64,000 nucleotides of DNA from Dipteris shenzhenensis (Eukaryota; Polypodiophyta; Polypodiopsida; Gleicheniales). The stretch lies in the NCBI GenBank assembly GCA_047967505.1, contig CM106538.1; one strand, written 5' to 3'. The notes beneath the pieces are model-generated. The model was not told the DNA's origin, did no database searches, and was given only the letters and a program-made list of their open reading frames with translations. Made by a program: the position numbers and the translations under genes. Shown piece after piece: positions 35,438 through 44,869 of the stretch. The stretch's first letter is position 1. Every line of letters starts with the position of its first letter.

Positions 35438-36336
35438 TCTAAAACCTTCTGGATACGATCCAGATCAATGCTAATACCTTCAGAAGAAATCTTGTGTCCT
35501 AAGTAAATGATCTCCTTCATAAAGAAGTCACATTTACTCATCTTGGCATAAAGCTTATGCTGTCTTAGAACAAGTAAGACAACCCGGAGGTGTCCTATAT
35601 GATCCTCAAGCGTTTTACTATATACCAAGATGTCATCTAAGAACACTACAACAAATTTGCCCAGATAATCTCTGAACAAATCGTTCATCATCTGCTGAAA
35701 AGTAGCAGGAGCATTGGTCAAACCAAAAGGTAATACGAGGAACTCGTAATGACCATACCTAGTCCGGAATGCGGTCCTATCTATGTGTTTAGCATAGATA
35801 CGGATTTGGTGATAACCCGTACGCAAATCAATTTTAGTGAAATACTTCGCTCCGGCCAAACGGTCTATCAAATCATCAGAACGAGGTAAAGGATAGCGGT
35901 TCTTAATTGTAACTTTATTTAGTCGTTTATAATCTATACACATTCTCCAAGAAGAATCTTTCTTCTTTCTTAAGAGGACAGGTGCACCCCAAGGTGATTT
36001 ACTTGGGCGGATGTAGCCCATATTCAGGTAATCCTGAAGCTGGATAGCTAACTCATCCTCCTCTACCTGGCTCATCCTATAAGGTGGTACACTGATAGGT
36101 TGAGCCCCTGGGACTAAGTCTATGCGATGATCTACTGCCCGTTCTGGAGGTAAACCTTTCGGCAGTTGAGCTGGGAATACGTCCTTAAAATTATCTAACA
36201 ACATTCTCAATTCCCGGTGTTCAAACACACTTAATTCATTCTTGTTAATTACCGAAACAACAAATGAAGAAAGTGGAATCAAAACACACTGATAGACATC
36301 ATAATGAGAAGTGTTTAATATATTCCGAAGCTGCAT
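35395..36336 (-). CDS. Chromovirus reverse transcriptase
   Basis: A 313-codon frame with the full RT palm: [80 protein letters not shown] and the catalytic FLDDILVYS (about 35626-35650). It is in frame with the protease at 36819-36355, separated only by a TAG at about 36355-36357. At the 3' end a base is missing (LRFS then stop, where LRSFLGF is expected), so the next domains are in another frame. Confidence 0.92.
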   Translation of the reverse strand: MQLRNILNTSHYDVYQCVLIPLSSFVVSVINKNELSVFEHRELRMLLDNFKDVFPAQLPKGLPPERAVDHRIDLVPGAQPISVPPYRMSQVEEDELAIQLQDYLNMGYIRPSKSPWGAPVLLRKKKDSSWRMCIDYKRLNKVTIKNRYPLPRSDDLIDRLAGAKYFTKIDLRTGYHQIRIYAKHIDRTAFRTRYGHYEFLVLPFGLTNAPATFQQMMNDLFRDYLGKFVVVFLDDILVYSKTLEDHIGHLRVVLLVLRQHKLYAKMSKCDFFMKEIIYLGHKISSEGISIDLDRIQKVLEWPIPQTVKQLRFS

Positions 36337-36354
36337 CGCAGATACAATAGGCCC

Positions 36355-36875
36355 CTAAGAAGGGGGAATTTGATCACACTGAATACAAAATTGGGTGTCC
36401 TTGTCTTCAAAAGAAAGCGTATGCTCCATCCATCCGATCTGGATATTGTGGGTTTTAAACCACTCTATCCCGATCAGCAAGTCTACATGCTCTAGATACA
36501 TAACATAACATGTGAGAGCTCCTGTGTAGGCTTGAATCCGGATGGGAAGCGCTTCAACCTTGCGATCCCAAAACTGCTTCCCAGCTAGAAGCTGCACCTC
36601 GTAGGTGTGGTCGCTAGGTACTGTGGACAGCCCCATCTTCTGCACAAATTTGTAATTAACAAAATTGTAAGAGCTGCCCGGATCAAAGAGAATGTGAACC
36701 TGTTGGTCCCTAACTTCTCCATAAACTCGGAAAAGATCATGGGAACCAAACAACGAGGTATTAAAGGTACAATTACAAGAAAGGGGGCAGGTAATGACAT
36801 TTACTGAAATACCTGTCATCGTGACTTGGTTGGCTCCCTTGGCTGCGGTACGTGGACCCGCCTGGAGCTTTGGTC
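36355..36875 (-). pseudogene. Chromovirus protease, sense copy
   Basis: A minus-strand frame from 36819 reads LFDPGSSYNFVNYKF (retropepsin, D-P-G-S-S active site) and EHVDLLIGIEWF. It ends in TAG before RT. The upstream zinc knuckle expected in this family is missing: at 36872-36875 the reading jumps into the inverted gag copy. The stretch 36365-36875 is an inverted copy of 37815-38325. Confidence 0.88.
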
Positions 36876-38325
36876 TCTACGACGACCTGATAACTAAGAA
36901 AGCCTTCAGTGAATTTACGACTGCTCTTGATGGTAAATTTGAGCAGGTCAATGCTAATCAATCGGGGTTGACACAGCAACTCCAGGGGATACAAGCAACT
37001 CTCACTCTTCTGGCTAGCACTGTACAGGCACTCACGCATGTGGATGCCATGGCTTCGGTGCTAGGCCCGAATATAACTCCAGATCCTTTTCCAGGTGACC
37101 AAAAATCAAGAACAAAGGAGGTAGTTGACACTTGGTTGCACAAGTCGCAAGTACACTTCCAATTTCACCCCTATCCAGATGAGAAAAAGATTCAGCTTGC
37201 AGCAGGGTTTATGTCAGGTAAAGCCTTGCTTTGGTGGAAAGAACTCCAGCCTAAGCCTGATACTTGGACAGAATTTGAGGGTATCTTCAGGAAGGAGTTC
37301 CTGAAGAAGGAAGATGACTACGATATCGTCGACAAGCTCAAGGCCCTCGATATGTCAAAATTGAATTTAACTTTTGAAGTTTATCTTCAAAGATTTAGGG
37401 ATCTGCAAACCAGGGCCACTAAAATGGATCCTGTAACCTTGTTAGGTTTTTTCGTGGATGGTTTGCCAGACTCCTATAAGTTACAGATTAAGAATAACAA
37501 GTGCACAACATTGCAGGAGGCCATGACATATGCGCGCATATATGATGATACCATGACCGGTACCAAGGCAACCACAGTTACCGAGACAAGCGGAAAGAAC
37601 AAACGCAAGTTCTTTCAGCATGCGACTGGTATATTGGGGAGACGAAGTCTACGGACAACGCCTCCAGAAAAAGCTTAACTCCTACAAAGAATGGTAAGGC
37701 CCGTTTCCTGGCGCACTCTCAGGCTCAAGAAAGAAGGCCGATGTTTTTATTGCGAGGAGCGGGGCCACACAAAGAATGAGTGTCCTAAGCCGAAGAACCA
37801 AAAGTTGGTGCTAGGACCGAAGCTCCAGGCGGGTCCACGTACCGCAACCAAGGGAGCCAACCAAGTCACGATGACAGGTATTTCTGTAAATGTCATTACC
37901 TGCTCCCTTTCTTGTAATTGTACCTTTAATACTTCGTTGTTTGGTTCCCATGATCTTTTCCGAGTTTATGGAGAAGTTAGGGACCAACAGGTTCACATTC
38001 TCTTTGATCCGGGCAGCTCTCACAATTTTGTTAATTACAAATTTGTGCAGAAGATGGGGCTGTCCACAGTACCTAGCGACCACACCTACGAGGTGTAGCT
38101 TCCAGCTGGGAAGCAGTTTTGGGATCGCAAGGTTGAAGCACTTTCCATCCGGATTCAAGCCTACACGGGAGCTCTTACATGTTATGTTATGCATCTAGAG
38201 CATGTAGACTTGCTGATCGGGATAGAGTGGTTTAAAACCCACAATATCCAGATCGGATGGACGGAGCATACGCTTTCTTTTGAAGACAAGGACACCCAAT
38301 TTTGTATTCAGTGTGATAAGATTCC
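36872..38325 (+). pseudogene. Inverted gag-zinc knuckle-protease copy within chromovirus
   Basis: This 1.45-kb segment runs against the rest of the element. It reads gag (36875-37675: YDDLITKKAFSEFTTALDG, ALLWWKELQPKPDTW, RFRDLQTRATKMDPVTLLGF), then the only zinc knuckle in the element (CFYCEERGHTKNEC, about 37737-37778), then protease (LFDPGSSHNFVNYKF). A TA insertion near 37632 shifts gag out of frame, and a stop lies in protease at 38096-38098. Its left 804 bases match 38326-39127 in inverse, and its right 511 bases match 36365-36875 in inverse. The central 139 bases (37676-37814) are single copy. The junctions share short words with the flanking arms (GGTC at 36872-36875; AGCT around 38326). 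Confidence 0.92.
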
Positions 38326-39205
38326 AGCTTTTCCTGGAGGCGTTGTCCGTAGACTTCGTCTCCCCAATACCAGTTGCATGCTGAAAGAACTTGCGTTTGT
38401 TCTTTCCGCTCGTCTCGGTAACTGTGGTTGCCTTGGTACCGGCCATGGTATCATCATATATGCGCGCATATGTCATGGCCTCCTGCAATGTTGTGCACTT
38501 GTTATTCTTAATCTGTAACTTATAGGAGTCTGGCAAACCATCCACGAAAAAACCTAACAAGGTTACAGGATCCATTTTAGTGGCCCTGGTTTGCAGATCC
38601 CTAAATCTTTGAAGATAAACTTCAAAAGTTAAATTCAATTTTGACATATCGAGGGCCTTGAGCTTGCCGACGATATCGTAGTCATCTTCCTTCTTCAGGA
38701 ACTCCTTCCTGAAGATACCCTCAAATTCTGTCCAAGTATCAGGCTTAGGCTGGAGCTCTTTCCACCAAAGCAAGGCTTTACCTGACATAAACCCTGCTGC
38801 AAGCTGAATCTTTTTCTCATCTGGATAGGGGTGGAATTGGAAGTGTACCTGCCACTTGTGCAACCAAGTGTCAACTACCTCCTTTGTTCTTGACTTTTGG
38901 TCACCCGGAAAAGGATCTGGAGTTATATTCGGGCCTAGCACCGAAGCCATGGCATCCACATGCGTGAGTGCCTGTACAGTGCTAGCCAGAAGAGTGAGAG
39001 TTGCTTGTATCCCCTGGAGTTGCTGTGTCAACCCCGATTGATTAGCATTGACCTGCTCGAATTTACCATCAAGAGCAGTCGTAAATTCACTGAAGGCTTT
39101 CTTAGTTATCAGGTCGTCGTAGAGACCCTAATCATCCTCTCCCACTAGAGTGTAATCTAAGTCCTGCTCTCCCATAGTGAACTCGGGATTTGGAGCATCA
39201 GACAT
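38326..39205 (-). pseudogene. Chromovirus gag, sense copy
   Basis: The start is the ATG at 39205-39203 (MSDAPNPEF). An in-frame TAG follows after 25 codons (about 39128-39130), and the frame then continues through the retrotransposon Gag core (WWKELQPKPDTWTEFEGIFR, VYLQRFRDLQTRATK, GLPDSYKLQIKNN). The reading ends at 38326, where the inverted copy begins, so the nucleocapsid zinc knuckle is absent from the sense copy. Gag normally forms the virus-like particle. This copy would yield only a truncated capsid, and only after readthrough. Confidence 0.9.
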
Positions 39206-39798
39206 GGCTGAAATCTGATTTGATTACAAACGGAGAGAAATAACTGACTGAAACGAAGCACAGAGGAAGATGGAGCAGAAGAAAACCGTCCCGAATGAAG
39301 CTGACGGAAGGAGATGCTGAAATCTGGCAATTCGGAAGACCACGAGTCCTGGAGCCTCCCCGAACCCGCTAACCAGATGCGCAGGCTGCAGTAGAAGCTG
39401 TGCGGACTGCTGACGTGGCCTGTACGGCTGCTGACGCAGGCCGTACGGTGGCTGCAGGTGCTGGCGCAGCCTCTGTTCGGAGTAGCAGCAGGTATAGGAG
39501 CAGGCGGAACAGTCCGTACAGGCTGTACGGCTGTCGCTGGAGCTGTACGGACTGGTACGGAAGCTGCGGGAGCTGTGCAGGGCTGACGCAGGCAAGGACT
39601 GATGCAGGGGAGCTGATCGAAACAGGGCGCAGGCTGTACGGACGAGGCTGACTGGGCACGAAACTCGAGGTAGGGGCTCGAAACTCAAGGATGCTTGTGG
39701 TAGCCTAGCACCCAGCCCCCACCTATATAGGGTGCAGGGCTGCCTTATTTGGAAGCTAGGCTTCCAAAAAAGGCTGAGCCCCCCTCCAGCAGCTGAGG

Positions 39799-39867
39799 GG
39801 TGCTTTTTCGAAAAAAGCACCTGAGCCCCTCCAGCTTTGGAGGGGTGCTTTTTTCGGAAAAAGCACC
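39799..39867. repeat. Two adjacent stem-loops in chromovirus leader
   Basis: GGTGCTTTTTCG pairs with AAAAAAGCACC at 39799-39821, and GGTGCTTTTTTCGG pairs with AAAAAGCACC at 39844-39867. A shared CTGAGCCCCTCCAGC word precedes each, so the hairpin unit was duplicated. Confidence 0.85.
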
Positions 39868-40286
39868 TTCCTCCTGCGCAGGCTGCACGCAGCCCTAGGC
39901 GCAGGCTGTTCGCAGCCTGTTGCGCAGGCTGTGGACAGCCTATTGCGCTGGCTGTGGACAGCCTATTACACAGGCTGTCCCGCCTCTACTGCCTCGCCTA
40001 CTGCGCCCCTTCCTAAGCTCCGCATCCCTTCGTCCCTTGCAGTCTTTTTCCTGCACATCGCTCCTTCTTTTCTGCTCTCTTTCTCCTCCCTCTAAACTTC
40101 TCTCCGTAGCCTTCAGAAATTTCGATTCTATCTTACTCCTCTTCTTCTTCCTTTTCCAGATATCTCTTCACCCCTTCTACCCCAGGTAGTCAGCAAAAAA
40201 CGCAGCAGGAAATTTTGAATTTTAGGGCATACCTGGAAGAGAAATCCGTCAAAATCCTCGCATCAGAAGTTCCTACCTCAGGAGTT

Positions 40287-40300
40287 GGCTCTGATACCAA
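40287..40300 (-). other. Chromovirus primer-binding site (initiator tRNA-Met)
   Basis: On the minus strand TTGGTATCAGAGCC lies one base inside the 5' LTR. It complements the 3' end of plant initiator tRNA-Met and fixes the element's orientation. Confidence 0.92.
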
Positions 40301-40301
40301 C

Positions 40302-40823
40302 TGACACGTCCCAGCACTCCTGAAACCCCTGATCTGCAAAATAACCACACACAACATCAGAACTGAGCAGGCTGCTCACCACCCAACCGTGACATCTACG
40401 GGATAAGATCCCGAATCAGAAGATGTCCCCTCCGAGCCACTAGCTGAGCTACTGGCACGAACTCCCAATCAGATCCCAACCAGCCTGGTGTCCCATACCA
40501 CCAGGTGGCGCTGTGAAGCCCTGGATCTGCCACTGGGCCTTGGGCTACGCTAAGATGCAGGCGCGCGTCCGCGACACAATCCAGGATCAGACCTAGCACC
40601 TGGGAACAAGACTTGCTCCCAACTGCACACTGAGAACTGAACCCCTTGGGCCTCTTTTATAGACTCGGGCCCCGGCGCCAAAAATAGCGAAGACCTATAA
40701 ATAGTTCGTACCCTTGCCACTCAACCCGAGAATCAAGCCTGCCTAGCTCTAAGCCTCCCCAGGCTAACCTGAGCTAGTTCTGTGTACCTAGTACACGTCA
40801 GATACCAATCCGTGCACATGACA
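40302..40823 (-). repeat. Chromovirus 5' LTR with TATA box
   Basis: The partner of 31728-32249. On the minus strand a TATA box (TATAAAAG, 40661-40654) lies about 160 bases from the U3 end, so transcription should begin near 40630 and proceed toward gag. Confidence 0.93.
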
Positions 40824-41874
40824 AGACTCATCAATAGACAATGAACCAGCCAGATAAAGAAACCACCAAAATAATATATTTCCATCCAAAGCTATGGACA
40901 CAATACAAAAGAGAGAGATCCAAAGTCCCACCAATGGTGTGGTCCTCTGATCTTACCACAAGGTCCTTCTCCTATCTGCCGGCTACCTCTAGACTCGAGC
41001 CCGCATGCTCCACCTCGAACGTCTGTAGGCTTTCTGTCCAGAATTATCTTAGTAACCTTCTGCCCTGGAAGACAGTCTAGGCTCAGCCTCTCCCTGGAGC
41101 TAAGTCTGCAGCAACACCTCTCTCCTTCACTTCCTGTGTAGAGGCCCAAGGGTAGTGTATATGCTGCTCCTTTCTGCTCCTCCAAAAGCTGCAAGGCTGG
41201 ATGATTGAATGAGGCCTGAGGCCTCTCCTTTTATAGGGCAAGGATGCCCCTTCATATGGACCGACTAGCAGCCCTAAAAACCGACCCATTGTGGGGTCTA
41301 CTGGCCGACCCAACAGCCCTCCCCATGGGCTCACAAACCTAGGCCCCTTCAAGGCCATTTGCAAGGCCGACCTACCACGTGGCATTGCACCACTGGCCAG
41401 GGCCCTACTGCCTCAGATCCAGGGCCCAGGCCTCTCACCTGCCCATAGCCATCACCATCTGCCCTGCATCTTTCTTCATGCAGGCGCCTTCCTGCTGCAG
41501 CATCCTTGCCTCCTGCCAGGCCTTCACCGGCCCCGTACAGCCACGTAGGCACTCCCGTACCCTTCTGTACTGATGCGCCATCTGTTCTTGCTGGAAACCC
41601 TGCGCAATCACGCTGCTGCAGGTCCCTGATGTCCACATGTCTGCTCCGTACTGCTTTCATCATCAGGAGCTCCACGACTTGCCAGGTACTCTTCTTGTCA
41701 GCCCATTGGCCCTGTCTGGATAGCTGCTCACATGGCAGCCTATATGCTGCCCATGTGGCAGCCTCTGCCTTTTGCTGTGTGCTGCCCATGTGGCAGCCCC
41801 AATATCCCCTGGTCTACCTCCCCCATGCTCTCCTCATATGGGGGCTTACAGATGGGGAGGTGACCTTTCCAACA

Positions 41875-42099
41875 GGCAATGGCCTTAGCATTATGCTGCT
41901 TCCAAATCCTTTGGTGTTGCTGATCGAGTAACTCATTCTTGTCATCCTCAACAACATCCCAAACACCTTCACGCATAAGCAGCAGCTCCATCTTGGTTTG
42001 CCATGTGGAAAAACCTTCCCCTACGAATTTCTCCATGAGCAAAGAGCTGGAGGACAATGAAGTCATGATGGCAAGGAGCTTGATGAAAGCGGACAGCAA
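41875..42099 (-). pseudogene. N-terminus of a copia gag, cut by family E LTR
   Basis: On the minus strand the frame reads MEKFVGEGFSTWQTKMEL, LLMREGVWDVVE and QQHQRIWKQHNAKAIA, the N-terminal Gag of plant copia elements. At 41875 it runs into the LTR end. The rest of this Gag was not found. It belongs with the primer site at 42336-42347. Confidence 0.75.
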
Positions 42100-42335
42100 G
42101 CCCGAGATGCAAGAAGGAGGCTAAAGAGAGCCAAAGGTGTGCTCCAAAATGCGAAGCAGCTACCTAGAGCAGCCCCGGGATGAATGAGAGGCAAAGAGCA
42201 GCCCCGACAGCACACAACCCTTGGAAAATGTTCCGAAATGCAGAAGATTATGGTTAGGGTTTTGAATTAGGATTAGGTCTAGGATGACGTGGCAGCTATG
42301 GCAAAGTGACGTGGCAGCTATGGCAGGGTGAACCT

Positions 42336-42347
42336 GCTCTGATACCA
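42336..42347 (-). other. Primer-binding site of a second copia element
   Basis: On the minus strand TGGTATCAGAGC, an exact complement of the initiator tRNA-Met 3' end, directly follows an LTR-like end TCTAACA. The leader from here to the gag start is about 250 bases. Confidence 0.8.
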
Positions 42348-42570
42348 TGTTAGAAACATGGTGGAGAGAAAGAAAGAAAGAAAGTCTATTAACATCCACG
42401 GGAGACCAAGAGGTCTATGGGACAACATGAAAGCCAGCTAGTACATCAGCTTAGGGAGGGCGCAGGGCAGCTCCCAAGGAGTGCGAAAGCAGCTCCATTT
42501 ATTTAGAGAGTACCTATATTGTAGCCTAGATAAAACATACACACATATATATAGTTGGCCTTACATCAGT

Positions 42571-43421
42571 TTAAGACTCTGAGTCTTTTGGTTTTGATTT
42601 AAACTCTCTAATGAGTGCTATCCCGTCCCGGTAGACTGCCCATTTACCATCCTTCCTGGCAGCCCGAACCTTTGCTAATTCCTTTGCCTTATCCTTCAGT
42701 TAAGCCTTGGTGAGTTCCTCGGCTATCTATGTCTTCGTCCCTTTCAGCTTGTGAGATTGTTGCAGAACTTTTATACGTATGTCTCGTGAGTTGAACGTAA
42801 TGATAGCATGGCCATTACGTTGACCAATATGAACTACTCGAGCTTTACCGTCATCATCTGGGTCATCAGGATCGTCATCGGCATCTGCTGTCCAGTCAAC
42901 AGTAGGCATGGCTGTTTGGACATGTGCTAAGGTATCACTAAAAGATTCATCTTCTTTATACCATCCATCTGGAAGCCCCCCAATTCTGATTTTCAAAGCA
43001 TTATCCTTTCTAGCTGCATGTTCTTTAATCTCTTCCTGAATATCAGCTTTCTTGACCTTTGCATCAAACTCCACAATCACTTCTTGCTTGGCTGTCTGCA
43101 TTTCAGTATGAACTAGATTCTTGACTTTATAACCTCGTCAATGACTTCCTTCTTACCAGGTCCTTCCAAGATTTGAATTCTAGCTATGGTATCCGTTAGC
43201 TGCATCCTCAGCTCTCTCACTTGATCCTGTAGGAAGTAAATTTGTTCATGATATCCAAGAATTGGTCGGTCAAAAAGACCACCTCGTTCATATATATGTG
43301 CATACGGGGAAGGCGTCCTGGCTGCCACTGTGGAGTATCTGGCTTTGTTACTGGAGGCTGTTGGAGTGGAAGGGATTTTTGAAGAGGAGGAAGGTAGGCT
43401 GGGCCATGCCTTGTTGGCCAT
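42571..43421 (-). pseudogene. LINE ORF1 (L1 ORF1p-like), degenerate
   Basis: Minus-strand frames 43421-43113 and 43101-42571. The first has a coiled-coil-like stretch (YFLQDQVRELRMQLTDTIAR). The second reads NALKIRIGGLPDGW, VHIGQRNGHAIITFNSR and LKGTKT, then IAEELTKA and KVRAARKDGKWAVY. This order (coiled coil, RRM-like core, then a C-terminal ILxx-ARKxGK region) is that of L1-type ORF1 RNA-binding proteins. One frameshift at about 43105 and two stops near 42727 and 42700 break it. No ORF2 follows at 42570, where LTR-like sequence resumes. It could be the missing ORF1 of the LINE at 18252-21711, but nothing links them directly. Confidence 0.65.
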
Positions 43422-43519
43422 ATCTCTTGTTACCCCTTGGCTGAGCTAACCCCCTAGTTGGGCTGGGGGTCCAGCCCAGCTAGGGGTTCCTAATTCAAGA
43501 GCTTGCTACAACCAGCTAA

Positions 43520-43889
43520 GGGAGCAGGGAGCACAAGCGGAACGGGAGCAAGAGGTACGGGCGTACGGGTACAGACGGGAGCGGGAGCAGGAGCAGGTAC
43601 AGACGGGGACAGGTACGGACGTGAGCGGGACGAAAGCAGGTACATGTACAGACAGGAGCGGGAGTAGGAGCAGGTACGGATGGGAGCGGGAGCAGGTATG
43701 GACAGGAGGGAAGGGGGGAGAGGGCTAGCAAAGAGGCTACGAGAGGGGGGCTGGAGAGGCTACGGGAGGGGGGGAGCGGAAAGACTACGTGAGGGGGGCA
43801 GAGAGGCTACGAGAGGGGGGCGGAGAGGCTACGAGAGGGGGGACGGAGAGGCTACGAGAGGGGGGGCACGAGAGGGGGGGAGAGGCTAC

Positions 43890-43925
<36 letters not shown>
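43520..43925. repeat. G-rich minisatellites and (GA)n
   Basis: Two arrays: one built on GGTACRGACRGGAGCGGGAGCAGGA (43540-43700) and one built on AGAGGCTACGAGAGGGGGG (43730-43890), ending in (GA)n at 43890-43920. They lie upstream of the ORF1 relic in its orientation, so they may be 5' untranslated promoter monomers of that LINE. ORFs here are repeat artefacts. Confidence 0.8.
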
Positions 43926-44182
43926 TAGGGTGTGAGGAAATGATGCTCAAATGAAGACATGAAGAAGGCTTTCATTCATTCATCAAGTATGACATGATAA
44001 GTGAAGTACAAGCCTTATATAGGCTGAGCACACACACACACACACATGTACCAAGTGTATATGGGATAACTCCCAGAGTGACAAGTGGCACTTACACATA
44101 CACATGAACTAGTACTAGAACTCCTAGTACTACACACCAACACATCACATCACCACACTATTTGGCTATGATATCTCCAACA

Positions 44183-44869
44183 ATGCCAGACATCCATTAC
44201 CGAGGGGGTTTTGGTGTTTGGGGCCAAGGAACTACCTCGCTATTCCGGATTCCTATCTTATGTCTCTTGAGCTGACAGTTCTCATTCGAAAGGGAGGTTC
44301 ATTCAGTGTGATCGGTTCCCCCACCCATCCGTTCTGGGGCATAGAGTTCGCCTCCATAGGAGAGGAGAAGTGGACGCCCAATATGTTCGATGACACGATA
44401 GAGGAGCAGCTGTCCCGCATGATGGATGAGTGGATGGGGCCGTGTCATGACAAGAGAAATCACTAATCCGTGATTAGTAGACATTAAAACATTATTATAT
44501 ATCATACGTCAATGGTGTAACATATATATGTATTTATGATGGACACCGACCGATTTGTTATGGCGGTGGATCATCTAAGTAGATAGGACTAGTCGAGCTA
44601 GAGCCACTGCTTTAGACGGCATCCAATTTGGACATGTGATACTTATTTTATTAATAAAAATGTGCACATACGTGTCTAGGTCCTAGGGGCAATAGGAAGG
44701 AAAGGGTGCATTAAGGTGCATTGAATGGTAGATGCATGGGTCATAGGCTAAGGGTAGGTGTAAATGGGAAGATGGAACTTGAGTGATCTCAAGGGACATT
44801 AATGAAAGGGAATCACTCTTTCATTGTGAATCTCACGTAGCATTCTTCATTCACCTTGCATTCATCCGC
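44183..44869. other. Unassigned; one short coding-like ORF
   Basis: The ORF at 44218-44466 (83 codons) reads PRNYLAIPDSYLMSLELTVL and MFDDTIEEQLSRMMDEWMG. No family is recognised. The rest is AT-rich without features. Confidence 0.25.

Larger units (their letters stand above)
39206..40301 (-). other. Chromovirus 5' leader with hairpins and short repeats
   Basis: About 1.1 kb between the primer site and gag. It carries two similar stem-loops (39799-39821 and 39844-39867, both GGTGCTTTTT...AAAAAGCACC) and a tandem array at 39886-39985 built on GCAGGCTGTGGACAGCCTATT. The open frame across 39224-39820 is rich in Ser, Arg, Gln and Pro and is not recognised. Structured leaders are common in LTR elements and may act in packaging or translation. 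Confidence 0.7.
31728..40823 (-). mobile_element. Ty3/gypsy chromovirus with internal inverted duplication
   Basis: A complete-length element with 522-bp LTRs at both ends, a 5-bp target duplication AGACT (31723-31727 and 40824-40828), a tRNA-iMet primer site and minus-strand pol. The order from the 5' side is: LTR, leader, gag (39205-38326), an inverted gag-zinc knuckle-protease copy (38325-36872), protease, RT, RNase H, integrase, chromodomain, 3' region, LTR. The two LTRs differ at about ten positions by eye (near 98 percent identity), so the insertion is moderately recent. Defects are a stop early in gag, the inversion, a TAG between protease and RT, and a frameshift between RT and RNase H. 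It cannot make a normal Gag-Pol. Confidence 0.93.
26867..41874 (-). mobile_element. Family E LTR retrotransposon (copia-like), minus strand
   Basis: The 3' LTR is at 26867-27938, the interior at 27939-31089 and the 5' LTR at 31090-41874, the last expanded by two later insertions. Orientation rests on four observations: a GAGAGGGGG polypurine tract abutting the 3' LTR, a TGGTATCA primer site abutting the 5' LTR, a minus-strand gag zinc knuckle, and minus-strand TATA boxes in the LTRs. No reverse transcriptase or integrase is left inside, so it is non-autonomous or internally deleted. The flanks (ATAGC on the left, GGCAA on the right) do not match, so one side has been rearranged or the two LTRs come from different insertions. 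Confidence 0.65.
31090..41874 (-). repeat. Family E LTR (5' LTR), split by two insertions
   Basis: LTR sequence is present at 31090-31154, 31668-31727 and 40824-41874, in the order seen at 26867-27938. The gaps are exactly filled by a solo LTR (31155-31667) and a chromovirus (31728-40823), each flanked by its own target duplication. The LTR ends at TTTCCAACA (41866-41874), and its insertion interrupts a copia gag that reads up to 41875. Confidence 0.85.
42348..44182 (-). repeat. Probable copia 5' LTR interrupted by LINE sequence
   Basis: One end is fixed by the primer site: plus-strand TGTTAGAAACATGG begins at 42348. A TCTCCAACA at 44174-44182 is a possible other end. LINE ORF1 sequence and G-rich arrays occupy about 42571-43925. 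No second copy of this LTR is in the window to confirm the limits. Confidence 0.4.

Noticed and set aside
36585-38198. Additional ORFs opposite gag and protease
   Set aside because: They are shadows that appear twice because the region is an inverted duplication.
39224-39820. 198-codon minus-strand ORF in the chromovirus leader
   Set aside because: Biased Ser/Arg/Gln/Pro composition, no motif, and located between primer site and gag, where leaders are often open by chance.
40892-41789. Several ORFs of 80-146 codons on both strands
   Set aside because: They fall inside family E LTR sequence and are not conserved as frames in the other LTR copies.
26862-41879. Target duplication for the complete family E element
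   Set aside because: The flanks ATAGC and GGCAA do not match, so a simple single insertion of the whole element is not supported.
43680-43928. Gly/Arg/Glu-rich 82-codon ORF
   Set aside because: Product of the G-rich minisatellite and (GA)n.
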